In this document: in pieces, positions 29,982-40,514 of the stretch
Layout of the letters: every line of letters starts with the position of its first letter
Numbering within the stretch: position 1 is the first letter of the stretch
Source of the DNA: Prorocentrum cordatum
Lineage: Eukaryota; Sar; Dinophyceae; Prorocentrales; Prorocentraceae
Direction: 5' to 3'
DNA: 64,000 bases
Assembly (NCBI GenBank): GCA_963575745.1
Contig: CAUYUJ010021170.1
Span: forward strand, 353,801-417,800
The notes under the pieces: generated by a model
The model's input: only the letters and a program-made list of their open reading frames with translations
Database searches by the model: none
Told to the model about the DNA's origin: nothing
Made by a program: the position numbers and the translations under genes

Positions 29982-32679
29982 GCGCAGGCCGCTGCCGAGA
30001 ACAGCGGAGGCCAGCCGAGAGTGGTCAACAGAGAACCTGGACGATGAAGACTCGACCCCAGACAGTGAAGCCCCAGAGCTGGAGGGCGAGCCGAGCAGCC
30101 AGGAGATGGAGACCATGGCGGGACCTGATCAGAGGCACGACGCCAACAGCCTGATGCAGACGGCAGTGCAGGTGGCAGTAACGCTGACCAAGCCAGTGGG
30201 GCCCGACCTGATGAAGTTCGTGAGCGAAGCTGACGAGGCTGGCTTGCTCCACCCAAGGCTTCGACACAACAAAGGAGAAGCTGACCAGGACCCCGAGCAG
30301 GAGGTGGCGTGGCTCGAGAGGAACAGGCTCGAGCAGCTCATGCAGTCGCTGGCAGGCTGTTGGAGCCAGAAAGAGGGCGAGCTGGGCTGGCCATCGTGGC
30401 AGGCCGCGTGCGTGCCCCATGTGCTGAGGGCGCTGCAGACTGGCGCCTACCAGAGGCTTTTCAGCCACGTGTCAGGGACGAGCCGCCAGCGCAGCCAGCG
30501 CCGAGCGGCGGAGGAGATCTGCCGCCTGGCATGGCTCAACAGCGGAGAGGAGCGCAGACAGATCCAGCAGCAGGACCCGAAGGAGGCAGAGCGGCGCAGA
30601 GCAACGGCTGAGCAGATCCTGGGCGTGACTGAGCCAGAGGTGAGGAGCCGCAGCCCGCGACCGCAAGCAGCAGGGCGAGTGCCAAGCAGGGCTCCAGCCA
30701 GACAGCCGAGGAGGCCCCTGTGCGGAGAGGGGACAGGCCACCATGGACCCCTGCGCGGCGAGGGGTTAGGCCGAGGAGGACCCCAGCGTGGCGAGGGGTT
30801 AGGCCACAGCCCTGCGCCAGACGGGATGCAGAGGGGTGCCCGTCCCCCACCAGCAGGACGCAGCACCAAGGACATGGCAGACCTCGACCACTTCCCTGAA
30901 GAGGAGAACAGAGAGGACAGCCCCCAGCAGGCCGTAGACAAGCAAAGCAGCGATGACAACCACCAGCAGTTCCCAGATGTACAGCACAGCATAGGGCACC
31001 ACCTGGCAGACCGCAGAGGACCCCAGCGTGGCGAGGGGCTAGGCCACGGAGGACCCCAGCGCGGTGAGGGGTTAGACCGCAGATCCAAAGACAAGCAGAG
31101 GATCGAGGCGGAGGTCCCTGACGAGCCCAGTGAGCATGACGCGGACGTCTTGACCAACAGTGTGGTAGATAGGACCTCGCCACTAACAGAGCGGACCCAT
31201 ACCCTGGGAAACCGACAGACTGAACGCGAGGGGGAGGGCTTGGCCCGCGGATACCACGTGAACCGCGAACACAGCGAGTGGCATAGTCGGGGGACCTCGC
31301 CTGAGCCAGTGTGCAGCAGCACCGAGGATGGGGACAGTGCGAGACTCGGCGCTCCCCCGCGTGGCGAGGGGTTAGGCCACAAAACAGCGCAGCCTGAGAA
31401 GGCGGCAGACTACGACGATACAGACCTGCAGCGGGACTTGAATAAGATCGTCGGCGACCCACCCCAGCGCGGTGAGGGGGTAGACCGCAAGGCTCCCCTG
31501 CGCGGCGAGGGGTTAGGCCACGGAAATCCCCTACGCGGTGAGGGGGTAGACCGCAGGACCAAAGGCAAGCAGAGGCTTGAGGCGGAAGCCTATGACGTGC
31601 CCAGTGAGCAAAAAGCTGACCTTTTGACCAACAGTGTGGTAGACAGGACCTCGCAACTAACAGAGCGGACCCAAACCCTGGGAAACCGACAGACTGAACG
31701 CGAGGGGGAGGGCACGGCCCGCGGATACCACGTGAACCGCGAACACAGCGAGTGGCAAAGTCGTGGGACCCCGCCCGAGCCAGGGAGCAGCAGCACCCAG
31801 GACGGGGACAGTGCGAGACGCGGCGTACCCCCGCGCGGTGAGGGGTTAGACCGCAGCAGGCCCCAGCGTGGCGAGGGGTTAGGCCACGGAGTACCCCAGC
31901 GCGGTGAGGGGTTAGACCGCAACGATCCCCAGCGCGGCGAGGGGTTAGGCCACGGAGGACCCCACAGTGGAGAGGGGTCAGACAGCAGCAGGCCTCCGCG
32001 TGGCGAGGGGTTAGGCCACAAAGGACCCCAGCGCGGTGAGGGGCTAGACCGCAACAGGCCCCAGCGTGGCGAGGGGTTAGGCCACGAAGCACCCCAGCGC
32101 GGTGAGGGGTTAGACCGCAGCAGCCCCCAGCGTGGCGAGGGGTTAGGCCACGATATTCCCCAGAGCGGTGAGGGGTTAGACCGCATTGACCCCAAGAGTG
32201 GCGAGGGGTCAAGCCACGATGAGCCCCAGCGCGGTGAGGGGTTAGACCGCAACAGACCCCAGCGTGGCGAGGGGTTAGGCCACCACGGAGCACCCCAGCG
32301 CGGTGAGGGGTTAGACCGCAACAGGCCCCTGCGTGGCGAGGGGTTAGGCCACGGAGCACCCCAGCGCGGTGAGGGGTTAGACCGCAGCAGCCCCCAGCGT
32401 GGCGAGGGGTTAGGCCACGAGCTTCCCCAGCGCGGTGAGGGGTTAGACCGCACCGACCCCCAGCGAGGCGAGGGGTTAGGCCACGGAGGACCCCTGCGCG
32501 GCGAGGGGTTAGGCCGCAACGCGCCCCAGCGTGGCGAGGGGTTAGGCCACAGCTCTGCGCCAGGCAGGGCGGTCGAGAAGGCCCATGAGTCCAGGGACCA
32601 GCAGCCAGGGCGGTCCCTGGAAGAGCGCAGAGCGGAGGAGCGGCTGCGGCCGTCCATCAGGCTGCTCCTCAAGCTCTGA
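29746..32679 (+). CDS. LINE 3'-terminal ORF with 10-residue tandem repeats
   Basis: The frame is open from 29662; coding-like sequence begins near 29710 (TQEQTRAVTAQEIQQIKDVC) with no ATG, so it probably continues the preceding polypeptide after another +1 shift. The first ~330 residues are helical and charged (EEICRLAWLNSGEERRQIQQ). From 30720 it holds about 31 copies of a 10-residue PQRGEGLGH or PQRGEGLDR unit, 22 of them contiguous at 31831-32560. Two ~290-bp blocks (31081 and 31555) are direct duplicates (TNSVVDRTS, TLGNRQTEREGEG, RGYHVNREHSEW). It ends in SIRLLLKL. I recognise no family. The repeats are Gly/Arg/Glu-rich and hydrophilic; a spacer or RNA-binding role is only a guess. Confidence 0.6.
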   Translation: MGGRTDTQEQTRAVTAQEIQQIKDVCEEVWRNTHRTRRRLMTRMLTLPYGAWQQAARVHMDAFHNRRNNIIAHSIPSSERRPLPRTAEASREWSTENLDDEDSTPDSEAPELEGEPSSQEMETMAGPDQRHDANSLMQTAVQVAVTLTKPVGPDLMKFVSEADEAGLLHPRLRHNKGEADQDPEQEVAWLERNRLEQLMQSLAGCWSQKEGELGWPSWQAACVPHVLRALQTGAYQRLFSHVSGTSRQRSQRRAAEEICRLAWLNSGEERRQIQQQDPKEAERRRATAEQILGVTEPEVRSRSPRPQAAGRVPSRAPARQPRRPLCGEGTGHHGPLRGEGLGRGGPQRGEGLGHSPAPDGMQRGARPPPAGRSTKDMADLDHFPEEENREDSPQQAVDKQSSDDNHQQFPDVQHSIGHHLADRRGPQRGEGLGHGGPQRGEGLDRRSKDKQRIEAEVPDEPSEHDADVLTNSVVDRTSPLTERTHTLGNRQTEREGEGLARGYHVNREHSEWHSRGTSPEPVCSSTEDGDSARLGAPPRGEGLGHKTAQPEKAADYDDTDLQRDLNKIVGDPPQRGEGVDRKAPLRGEGLGHGNPLRGEGVDRRTKGKQRLEAEAYDVPSEQKADLLTNSVVDRTSQLTERTQTLGNRQTEREGEGTARGYHVNREHSEWQSRGTPPEPGSSSTQDGDSARRGVPPRGEGLDRSRPQRGEGLGHGVPQRGEGLDRNDPQRGEGLGHGGPHSGEGSDSSRPPRGEGLGHKGPQRGEGLDRNRPQRGEGLGHEAPQRGEGLDRSSPQRGEGLGHDIPQSGEGLDRIDPKSGEGSSHDEPQRGEGLDRNRPQRGEGLGHHGAPQRGEGLDRNRPLRGEGLGHGAPQRGEGLDRSSPQRGEGLGHELPQRGEGLDRTDPQRGEGLGHGGPLRGEGLGRNAPQRGEGLGHSSAPGRAVEKAHESRDQQPGRSLEERRAEERLRPSIRLLLKL
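30720..32560 (+). repeat. 30-bp coding repeats alternating GLGH and GLDR forms
   Basis: The unit is CCCCAGCGTGGCGAGGGG then TTAGGCCACGGA, or CCCCAGCGCGGTGAGGGG then TTAGACCGCAAC. The two forms alternate over most of 31831-32560, giving a 60-bp higher-order repeat. Because 30 is a multiple of three and the unit lacks stops in several frames, long frames also appear on the minus strand (30536-32359, 31590-32732); these are by-products. Confidence 0.9.
31081..31850 (+). repeat. 474-bp-spaced direct duplication inside the last ORF
   Basis: The block starting at 31081 and the block starting at 31555 are about 290 bp each and highly similar; the first and second are separated by a divergent stretch with PQRGEGVDR units. 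The spacing of 474 bp keeps the frame. Confidence 0.85.
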
Positions 32680-32719
32680 GTGGGCAGCGGCAGCATTTCT
32701 TCAGACTGCCGCTGCTCAC
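32680..32719 (+). other. 3' stem-loop directly after the LINE stop codon
   Basis: GTGGGCAGCGGCAG at 32680-32693 pairs with CTGCCGCTGCTCAC at 32706-32719 with one mismatch and a 12-nt loop. It begins at the base after the TGA stop (32677-32679). In LINEs, structured 3' ends often serve RT recognition; here that is an inference. Confidence 0.7.
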
Positions 32720-32863
32720 GGGGCGACTCCATGAGTCACAGAGTGGCGGCAGTAAGACGCCGTGAGATGAGGCCGCTGGCCCACCCCGCCTCGGGCCGTT
32801 CTGCCCGCGCGGAGTGACGAGACCAGGGGCACCCACTTGCGGGCGGGGACACGCGGGTTTAAA

Positions 32864-32884
32864 CCCCTCCTCCTCCTCCTCCTG
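32864..32884. repeat. CTC microsatellite at LINE 3' border
   Basis: CCCCTCCTCCTCCTCC at 32864-32879 repeats exactly the 16 bases before the spliced leader. A target duplication is likely, although low-complexity sequence weakens the argument. Confidence 0.8.
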
Positions 32885-33985
32885 TTCCTCCTCGTGGCTC
32901 CGCTGGAATGTCGACCACCTCGAACAAGGACAGCTCCTCAGGCCGAGATGGCGCGACAACTGCACCAGGCAACCGCGTGTGCTTACAACCGGTGCCGTCC
33001 ATTTCGCAGCCTGTTCCGTCCGGTCTTGGCGTTGTGATCCCGAGGGTCCTTTGGGACGCGCTGTGAGGAGACCACCTGCGCGAGCGCTCGAAAATGAGCC
33101 GCACTCCCGACATAACGTGTAGCGCACGATTCTACACAGCTTACACCGACAGGGTCCCTTGCAAAAGAGCCTGCTCGACACGAGAAGCCTCCTTCCAGCG
33201 CCCATGGGAGAAAAATCAACCACGGCAATACTTACGCGAGAGCACAGCCCTGGCCTTGTCGCTATGCGCTCGCTTGGCACACTTGCGGCACCGCCAAGAC
33301 CCCTGGGCCCATTCGAAAACATGCCGACCCTCCTCAGGGTGGAGCAGGCACGCCGAGGACGAGGGCGAGGGAACAGGGCGGCATTCTTGCAGCGGCCCAT
33401 GGTGTCGTCGAACGTGCCGATCGTAGCGGTCATCGACCCTACCAGCCCGAGCATAGCAAAGACCTCAGCGGTCCTCGTAGCCCAGGTAGCCGTGAGGTGC
33501 TGAGGGACTGGGTACAAACGGGTTCCTCCTTCGCCTAGAGGTCGGCCGCCTGGTTGCCCGAGTAATCGCACCGCTCGGGTCCCTCGAGCAGCTCGGCATC
33601 GGACTTTCTGGAATGCGCCTTGACTTTGACCACCTCCACAGACCCCACCCCCGAGTAGGAATCTTGGATCTCATTCCAGATCATGTACCAGAGCTCGGCG
33701 TAGGGCTGGGGAGCCTGGCGGCACCAGGCAGCACTGCGGCGATACCCGCGGACCACCGAGGCATTGCCAATATCTGCTCTCAACGGGGCCGATCGACTCT
33801 GGGCCCACGTTGTTCCTTTGGCGGATGGGCGGTGGGCGAGCAAGCCAGGCGAGCAGGTCTGTCGGCTGCTCGGATACCTGACTTGCCACTTGAAAGTGTC
33901 ACGTCGCCACCCTCCCATGCCATCAGGGTGAGAAGACGAGGATGAGGGGGACGAGGATGAACCACACTGCGCAGGAGAGCTCATA
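32885..33985 (-). pseudogene. Older LINE fragment: RNase H C-terminus and finger
   Basis: On the minus strand, 33984-33535 ends with YAELWYMIWNEIQDSYSGVG, VVKVKAHSRKSDAELLEG and YSGNQAADL. A lysine-rich V-K-A-H segment followed by G-N-x-x-A-D is the usual end of LINE RNase H domains. A TAG interrupts after AADL; an overlapping frame goes on with HLTATWATRTAEVFAMLGLV and, further down, YTLCRECGSFSSARAGGLL, similar to a C-terminal Cys finger. The left end merges into the GAG tract on this strand, where the newer LINE inserted. RT is absent. Confidence 0.6.
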
Positions 33986-34149
33986 AAGGAGGATGGCCGG
34001 AGATGGAAGGCGTCCGCCGGTCAGAGAGGAGGGCGGACGGGGATACGGTCCTCGTGCGACCATGAGGACCGCATGAGGAGGAACGGGAGGGCTTCTCTGG
34101 CCACGGCGGGCCTACGTAGTAGGCTTGTGGATGCCACGGCAATGGACAC

Positions 34150-34275
34150 CCTAACATTCCGATAATTGAATTTAAACTGTGTTTAAAATGCTGGAAAATG
34201 GTCTAAACATATTTTGAATATGTGCTTTTACATGTATAAAACATGTTTAGCACATGTTTCAGTCATCTGGAAATT
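34150..34275. other. AT-rich island with three short hairpins
   Basis: In otherwise GC-rich DNA, this patch has CATATTTTGAATATG, ACATGTATAAAACATGT and AAACATGTTTAGCACATGTT, three consecutive inverted repeats with 3-7-nt loops. No gene seen. Confidence 0.65.
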
Positions 34276-34334
34276 AGTTGGCAACATGATTCCTCTCCAT
34301 TGATCGCCCTCCACAAACGTAGGCCACAAACAAG

Positions 34335-34420
34335 TTCCACGGCATAAACCTAAGGAACAGCCCGAACACACGAGCCCCTCCTGAGCCCAAAGCGGTCTTT
34401 ATTTCTGCGCCTTGACTGCA
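34335..34420. repeat. Short relative of repeat D
   Basis: CCTAAGGAACAGCCCGAACA and GAGCCCCTCCTGAGCCCAAA resemble sequences at 59110-59160 and 61270-61330. Confidence 0.55.
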
Positions 34421-34825
34421 CAGGGGAGGAGGCACGTCGTGCCCCCTGGCGGACCGCCCAACCGCACGAAGAGGAAGGCGACGAAGAGTGCGGCTCACCC
34501 CGATCGTGCCTCTGACCCTGAGATTCGTCATTGCAGAACAAACTGCAACATCGCCAAAACTCACGACCGGAGCCCCCGACCCCATCTGTCTGCGTCCTGT
34601 TCCGAGCCAGGTCGATCTGTGAGGGTCCCAGGGCCCCCAGACCGGCCGAAAAGGCTCGCTTGTTGGTTCCAAAAACAGACAAACCAAACAAACACGCCAG
34701 GATGTTGAGGCTCGTCGCGCGAAGAGGCTCGCCGTGGGAGAGAAGGAGCGCCCGGATCTCGAGGCTCGTCACGCGTGCTGCCTCTGAGCCGCGCAAGCCC
34801 TCGGCAGACCCGCGTGATTTTGCAG
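34421..34825. other. Unassigned stretch
   Basis: No domain or repeat recognised between the repeat D relative and the GGA tract. Confidence 0.35.
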
Positions 34826-35160
34826 GAAGGGGGAGGAGGAGAAGGGGGAGGAGGGGGAGGAGGAGGAGGAGGAGGAGGAGGAGGATGGGGAGGGAGGAGG
34901 AGAGGAGGAGGAGGAGGAGGAGGAGGGGAGGAGGAGGAGGAGGAAGAGGAGGAGGGGGAAGGAGGAGGAGGAGGAGGGAGGAGGGAGGAGGAGGAGAGGA
35001 GGAGAGGAGGAGGGAGGAGGAGGAGGAGGAGGAGGGGAGAGGGGAGGGGGAGAGGGAGGGGGAGAAGGAGGAGGGGGAGGAGGGGGAGGAGGAGGAGGAG
35101 GAGGAGGAGGAGGAGGAGGAGGAGGAGGAGGAGCAGGAGCAGGAGGAGGAGGGGGAGAGG
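34826..35160 (+). repeat. GGA/GAG purine tract
   Basis: About 330 bp almost entirely of G and A, with GAGGAGGAG units. Long Glu-, Gly- or Pro-rich frames crossing it are artefacts of composition. Confidence 0.9.
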
Positions 35161-36640
35161 GGACAGCTGGGAGGGCGGGAAGCCCTGCGGGCAGACGCTG
35201 GGCAGGCGAGGGGCGGCGGAGCTCCCGGAGGAGTCTCTGGGAGTGCGGGCTCGCGGCGGCGCGACTCCCAGCAGGCCCTGGGGGGCCCTCCCACGTTAGG
35301 GTTAAGTCGGGCCTGTCCTCGTACAGGCGGATTCGGGACGAGAAAGGAAAAATAGTCCAACAAGTACTCCCATTGGTCAAAGAATACCAAGAAATCGTCC
35401 CCGGATTATTTTTGACTATTCTTGATTATTCCTCCTGTAGAGGGACAGGCCCGACTGAACGTCAGGGATGGGGCGCTCCCAGGGCACGCGCGTCCGACCC
35501 GAACATCTGGTAGAACCGTTTTGTGGTGCATCGCTTCCCCCCGCGGTACGACCAGAACGCGCCCGCCACGACGCATGCACTGGAAGATTTCTCGGTGCGC
35601 GCGTCGCCCGGAGGGGGGGGGGGGGGGGCGATGCGCACAGTATTAGTATGTTTGGGTGCCGCGGGACGGAGGCCGTGGGCGTTGTGAAGCAGATCTGTAG
35701 CGAGAGGCCGAAGATGCTGGCGCGGCTTAGCACAGGCGCGCTCAGCACGCCGCGGTGGCGTTCCGCGCGGAAGAGATCGTGGGCGAGCATCATGTCCGTA
35801 TCTGTGGTCCTGCTGGGCCGGGCCCCTGGGCCGCGACCCCGCGGATGCGGGGCGTTTTTTCGCGGATGCCCCGCGCGGAACGTATCCGTGCGACCGCGTA
35901 TCCGCGATCGCGCCCAAGAGTCCACACAACTAGGGCGCGGGCGGCGAAGATCCGTATCCATGAGGGCGCGGATGCGAATGTTCGCCGCTTGTGACGGCCA
36001 GCCCGAAGCCTCGCCAAGGCAAAAGGGGGCCAAAGGCGCTGAGCGTGCAGCTGCGCCGGCGGGGCAGACTGAGGGCGACGAGGGAGATTGGCACGAACAG
36101 TCAACCATATGCGAACCCTGCTCCTGCACGCCAGATTTCTGAAACACCGGCTGGGGTTCAGAATTCGAAGGATGTCATCAGCCAAATGAACCCCAGCGGG
36201 GGTGTGAGACAGCGTTGATTGGACGCGCAGTGGTAGGGTTCGCCAAAAGGGCGCGGAACGAAAGAGAGGGGCCCTGAGGGAAACAGGGACCGGCTCTTCG
36301 TCCTGAGCCCTGTGCAGGCGGTCCCGGGGCCCCTGGGAGGGCCCAGGAAGCCGACGACGGCGAGCAACCTCCAGGGCGCGACTCCCTCTGGATATCCGCA
36401 TGCCCCCTGGCGGCCGGCAGCTGCGAGCGGCCTCACGAGAGCGAGCCGGGTGGCGGGAGACCGGCGGCACGGCGGGCGGCAGCGGGGCGGCATGAGCGCA
36501 GCAGGGCGCCACCACGGCGCGCGGCCTAGCGCACGGCGTGCCCGCGCTGCTGCACCCGGCCCTGGGGGTGATCGGGGCCGAGCACCACATCCGCTGTGGA
36601 AGCGATCGCAGTCGCACATGCAGCAAAATAAGGAGCCGAT
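35161..36640. other. Unassigned; GCGGATGCG-type short repeats
   Basis: Between 35830 and 35985 GCGGATGC and GTATCCGC/GTATCCGT occur repeatedly in both orientations. A 10-bp inverted repeat CTGGGGTTCA/TGAACCCCAG lies at 36151-36160 and 36187-36196. No coding domain recognised. Confidence 0.4.
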
Positions 36641-36750
36641 CTCTCTCTCTCTCTCTCTCTTTGCTCTCTCTCTCTCTCTCTCGCTCGCTCTCTCCCTCTC
36701 TCTCTATATATACATATGTGTGTGTATATATATATATATATATATCGACG
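36641..36750. repeat. CT and TA microsatellites
   Basis: CTCTCTCT runs from about 36641 to 36706, followed by TATATATA at about 36706-36746. Confidence 0.9.
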
Positions 36751-37180
36751 CTTTTTTTTGGCCCCGCCCTGGAACTCGCACAGGAAAACGGATCCTGGTG
36801 TATACTGGATGCTGGTGTATACATGTTCCGTTATTTCCCCAGGACACTTCGGGAAAAAGTATACACCACACCACCCCGACGTCATCCCCGACCCTCAAGA
36901 ATCTTGACTCAAGAAGTCCTGGGATTGAAAAACAGCCCGCCACTGGTAATGTATCGGAGGTTGGGGGGTGAGATCGAGGTGGAACAGAGAGCCCCCCTAC
37001 CGGGAAATCGATTTCGGTTTCGTGTTCGTGCGTGCCGTGCGTGCGGGCGAGGCGAAGCTGCGTGGGCGGGCGAGAGAAAGTCTCCTGTGGCTGAGGCGCG
37101 GCCGGACCAAATCATTGCCGTCCGTGCGTCTGGGGGCCCGCGGTGTCCCGCCGGTGTCCCGCCCGTGTCCCGTCGGTGTC

Positions 37181-37182
37181 CC

Positions 37183-37270
<88 letters not shown>

Positions 37271-37500
37271 GTGGTGATGATGATAATGATGGTGATGATG
37301 ATGGTGATGATGATGGTGATGATGATTGTGATGATGATGGTGATGATGATGGTGATGAGGATGATGATGATGGTGATGGTGATGGTGATGATGATGGTGA
37401 TGGTGATGGTTGTGGTGATGATGATGGTGATGGTGATGTTGATGTTGCTGTTGGTGATGATGATGACGACCCGTGTTGTTGATGATGATGCTGATAATGA
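37181..37500 (+). repeat. GAT microsatellite
   Basis: Perfect ATG/GAT repeats at about 37183-37269, decaying into GATGATGGT variants up to about 37500. Apparent poly-Met, poly-Asp and poly-His frames are artefacts. Confidence 0.95.
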
Positions 37501-38515
37501 TGGTGATCGATCGGGGTAGATCGATTGTGAAATCGATGGTGGGGTCCATTGTAAGATCGATTGAGTGAGACGTTGGGTCCGCCCCCGTCAACTTTCTTAC
37601 CATTCAGGGATTTCGGCTCAAGGGACGAATGGTACCAAGCGGCCAAAGAACGAAGGGTGATGTAAACAACTCGACACCGACGCTCCCAAGAGCGAGCGGC
37701 AACGCAACACTCTCCTTTGGCATCGTCACAACAACAATCACAACTGTTGCCCATTGCTGGGACCCTCCCCCCCCCCAAACCTCCGTATCACCCGCAGGGT
37801 GGTCGTATAGTATCCGACAAACAAAGCGAGTCAGACCCCGCCGAACTCTCCGAGCTCGGGCGCGGCGACTTGTCTTCGTCTCCTGTCCAGGGCCCGCTCT
37901 GATCGGGGGCACAGGAGGATAGACCACGAGCAGGAGGAGTTAGGAAACGCCTCCTAGGAGGTCTTCGCTAGAACGGTCAAAGGCTCGTGGAACTGATCTA
38001 GGTGGGGTCATTTGGCCGGACTGGCCCAGATTGTCCAGGATTCAGCCCGACTAAGCGGGACTTGGCGGAATTACATGGCATCAAGCGACAGTGCGCCGGT
38101 TTTAGACCACGGGTCGCTGATGCCGAATCAAACGTCCCAGGAGTTGCATCTCAAGGGGAGACCAATCCCTGACGATTGTCAGACGAGGGCCGATAGTCCC
38201 GGCCCATTTATCCCCAGGGCTGGCCTTTCACCCCGAGCCGTCCAGTCACGGCCCCGGTGCCTGGAGACGGCCCCGAGAAGCCGAAAACGGTGGCATATCT
38301 CCATCGTGCTTCTGCTCCAAGACGCTGGGTGTCTGGCGGTGCCGCCCCGGCCCCCGCCACGGACAAGTGGTGGAACAGCTCCGGCAGCAACCACTCCGCG
38401 GTCTCGCGATCCGCGTGGCAGCCCAGCACCTCGGGCGCTCGGGGGCGCGCGCGCGCGCTTGCGAGGGGTCGGGCCCCGCGCCGCCACCGCGCCCATATCA
38501 GCCTCCGCTCTCCTC
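37501..38515. other. Unassigned stretch
   Basis: GATCGAT occurs several times at 37505-37565. No domain recognised in the remaining sequence. Confidence 0.35.
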
Positions 38516-39370
38516 TTCTAGAGAAGGAAAGACGGATGAGGAGTAGGAGGGAAGAGGGGGAGCAAGGAGAGGAGGGGGAAGTGGACGAGGGGGTGGAAGG
38601 AAGGGGAATGGAGGAAGGGGGAGCAAAGGGAGAAGGACATCGCACCAATACGAGGGCTACACTCTGAAAACGACATCCCCTCGATCCGCGTAAATGCTGG
38701 GCACCCGTAAATGTGACAGATGTGCGCATCCGTGCAGATGCTGGGAATCTTGTAGGCGAACCTGCGCCCAAGCGAGCGTGATGACTTGAAAGCCGCGCGC
38801 CCTCCATCCACGTATACGCCCATCACGCCCGTGCGACACGTCTGGCGGTTACGACAAGGAGGAGCTACTTGCCAATGACAGGGGAGGCGCGGAGGCGGAG
38901 GAACAGATGAGGAGGGATGATGAGACTGACGAGGAGGCGGACGTCAGAGGAGGAGAACGAGGAGGGCTGTTGCAACAGCTTGAGGGCGACGTGGGGCATT
39001 CGATGGGGTGGTCCTCGAGGCTTTCACAGGACGTCGGGGAGGGATCGTGCGCGCATCCGAAGGGGGAGGGCGCGCGTCCTGGCCATGCGGCGGGCGGCAC
39101 AAGCCGCGCCGCAGGCAGGCCACCCACGGCCGCCGGAAACGGAGGCGATGATGAAGTCGATGGAGTCGTTGTTCAGGAGGAGGAGGAGGAGGAGGAGGAG
39201 GAGGAGGAGGAGGAGGAGGAGGAGGAGGAGTAGGAGGAGGCGGCGGGAGGGAAATGGGGAGGAGGAAAGGGAGGAGGAGGAAGGTGGAGGAGGTGGGAGG
39301 GGAAGAAGGAATTGGAGGAGGCGGGAGGAGGAACGGCGAGGGCAGGGAGCAGCTGAGGATGCGTCGCTGC
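38516..39370. other. Purine-rich DNA with GAG microsatellite
   Basis: GGAGGAAGGGGGAG-type tracts at 38520-38640, and a nearly pure GAG repeat at 39177-39232 that grades into GGAGGA-rich sequence to about 39330. Confidence 0.75.
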
Positions 39371-39535
39371 CGGCTTGACGGACAGAGACTAGTATACAAC
39401 AAACCGTTCCGCCATCGGGGGCTCCTGCTCCAGGGCGGCTGGGAAGTCCATACCTCTACGTGGCGGCAGGTGGTTGTATGACACTTCCAGCCGCCCTTGG
39501 GCAAGCGTCCCCGATTACGAATCATGTGTTGTACT

Positions 39536-40055
<520 letters not shown>

Positions 40056-40514
40056 TAGCACTACCATTACTTCTGCTTCTACTACTTCCACTACTGCTAC
40101 TACTTCTCCTACTACTACTACTATACCATTATTCGCCCACGGAGCGCTGACAGTCTGCGCGCTGACCTCACCACGCGGTCCGCCACCGCACGGGTTTTGG
40201 GATCCCCGGAGGCCCCGGCCGCCCGGGACGTGCTCGGAGGACGGCCCGACTGACCCACCACACGGTGTGGTCACCGCACCGTCTGTGCGGCCTCCTCACC
40301 GGCCACACCGCTTCGGCCCAGCACCGGGCAGATCCACGTGGCCAGAGCAGGGCGGAGAGGCAGCAGCAGCCCAAAGAGGAGCGGGCGGGCGGCGGCCGTG
40401 GGCCCGGGAGGCTGACGAGCGGAGGGGCGCTCGCGCTCGGGTCGTCCGCCGAACCGCCAAGCAAAGCACGGAGATCTCTTCCTCCCGCCTGAGCCCCGAG
40501 CCTACGGTCGGGAT
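40056..40514. other. Unassigned stretch
   Basis: Contains CCACCACACGGTGTGGTC and a CGGTGTGGTC-related inverted motif near 40255-40305. No coding domain. Confidence 0.35.

Larger units (their letters stand above)
21747..32863 (+). mobile_element. 11.1-kb LINE-type retrotransposon beginning with a spliced leader
   Basis: The element starts with the spliced-leader sequence and ends at GGGTTTAAA, between two copies of CCCCTCCTCCTCCTCC that fit a target-site duplication inside a CTC microsatellite. Between them lie ORF1, an endonuclease ORF, an RT/RNase H ORF, a Cys-rich C-terminal frame and a repeat-rich frame, then a short 3' region with a stem-loop. Frames change near 23019-23149, 25690, 29100 and 29725 (+1, -1, +1, +1), but conserved domains contain no stops. 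There is no poly-A tail. An active family would copy its RNA at a nick made by the endonuclease. Confidence 0.85.

Noticed and set aside
30536-32732. 607- and 380-codon minus-strand frames over the decapeptide repeats
   Set aside because: A 30-bp stop-free unit opens several frames; only the plus frame continues logically from the LINE protein.
34350-35390. Pro/Ser/Leu-rich and Glu-rich long frames on both strands
   Set aside because: Composition artefact of the GGA tract.
36538-37519. Poly-Asp, poly-Met and poly-His frames
   Set aside because: Produced by the GAT microsatellite; no conserved sequence outside it.
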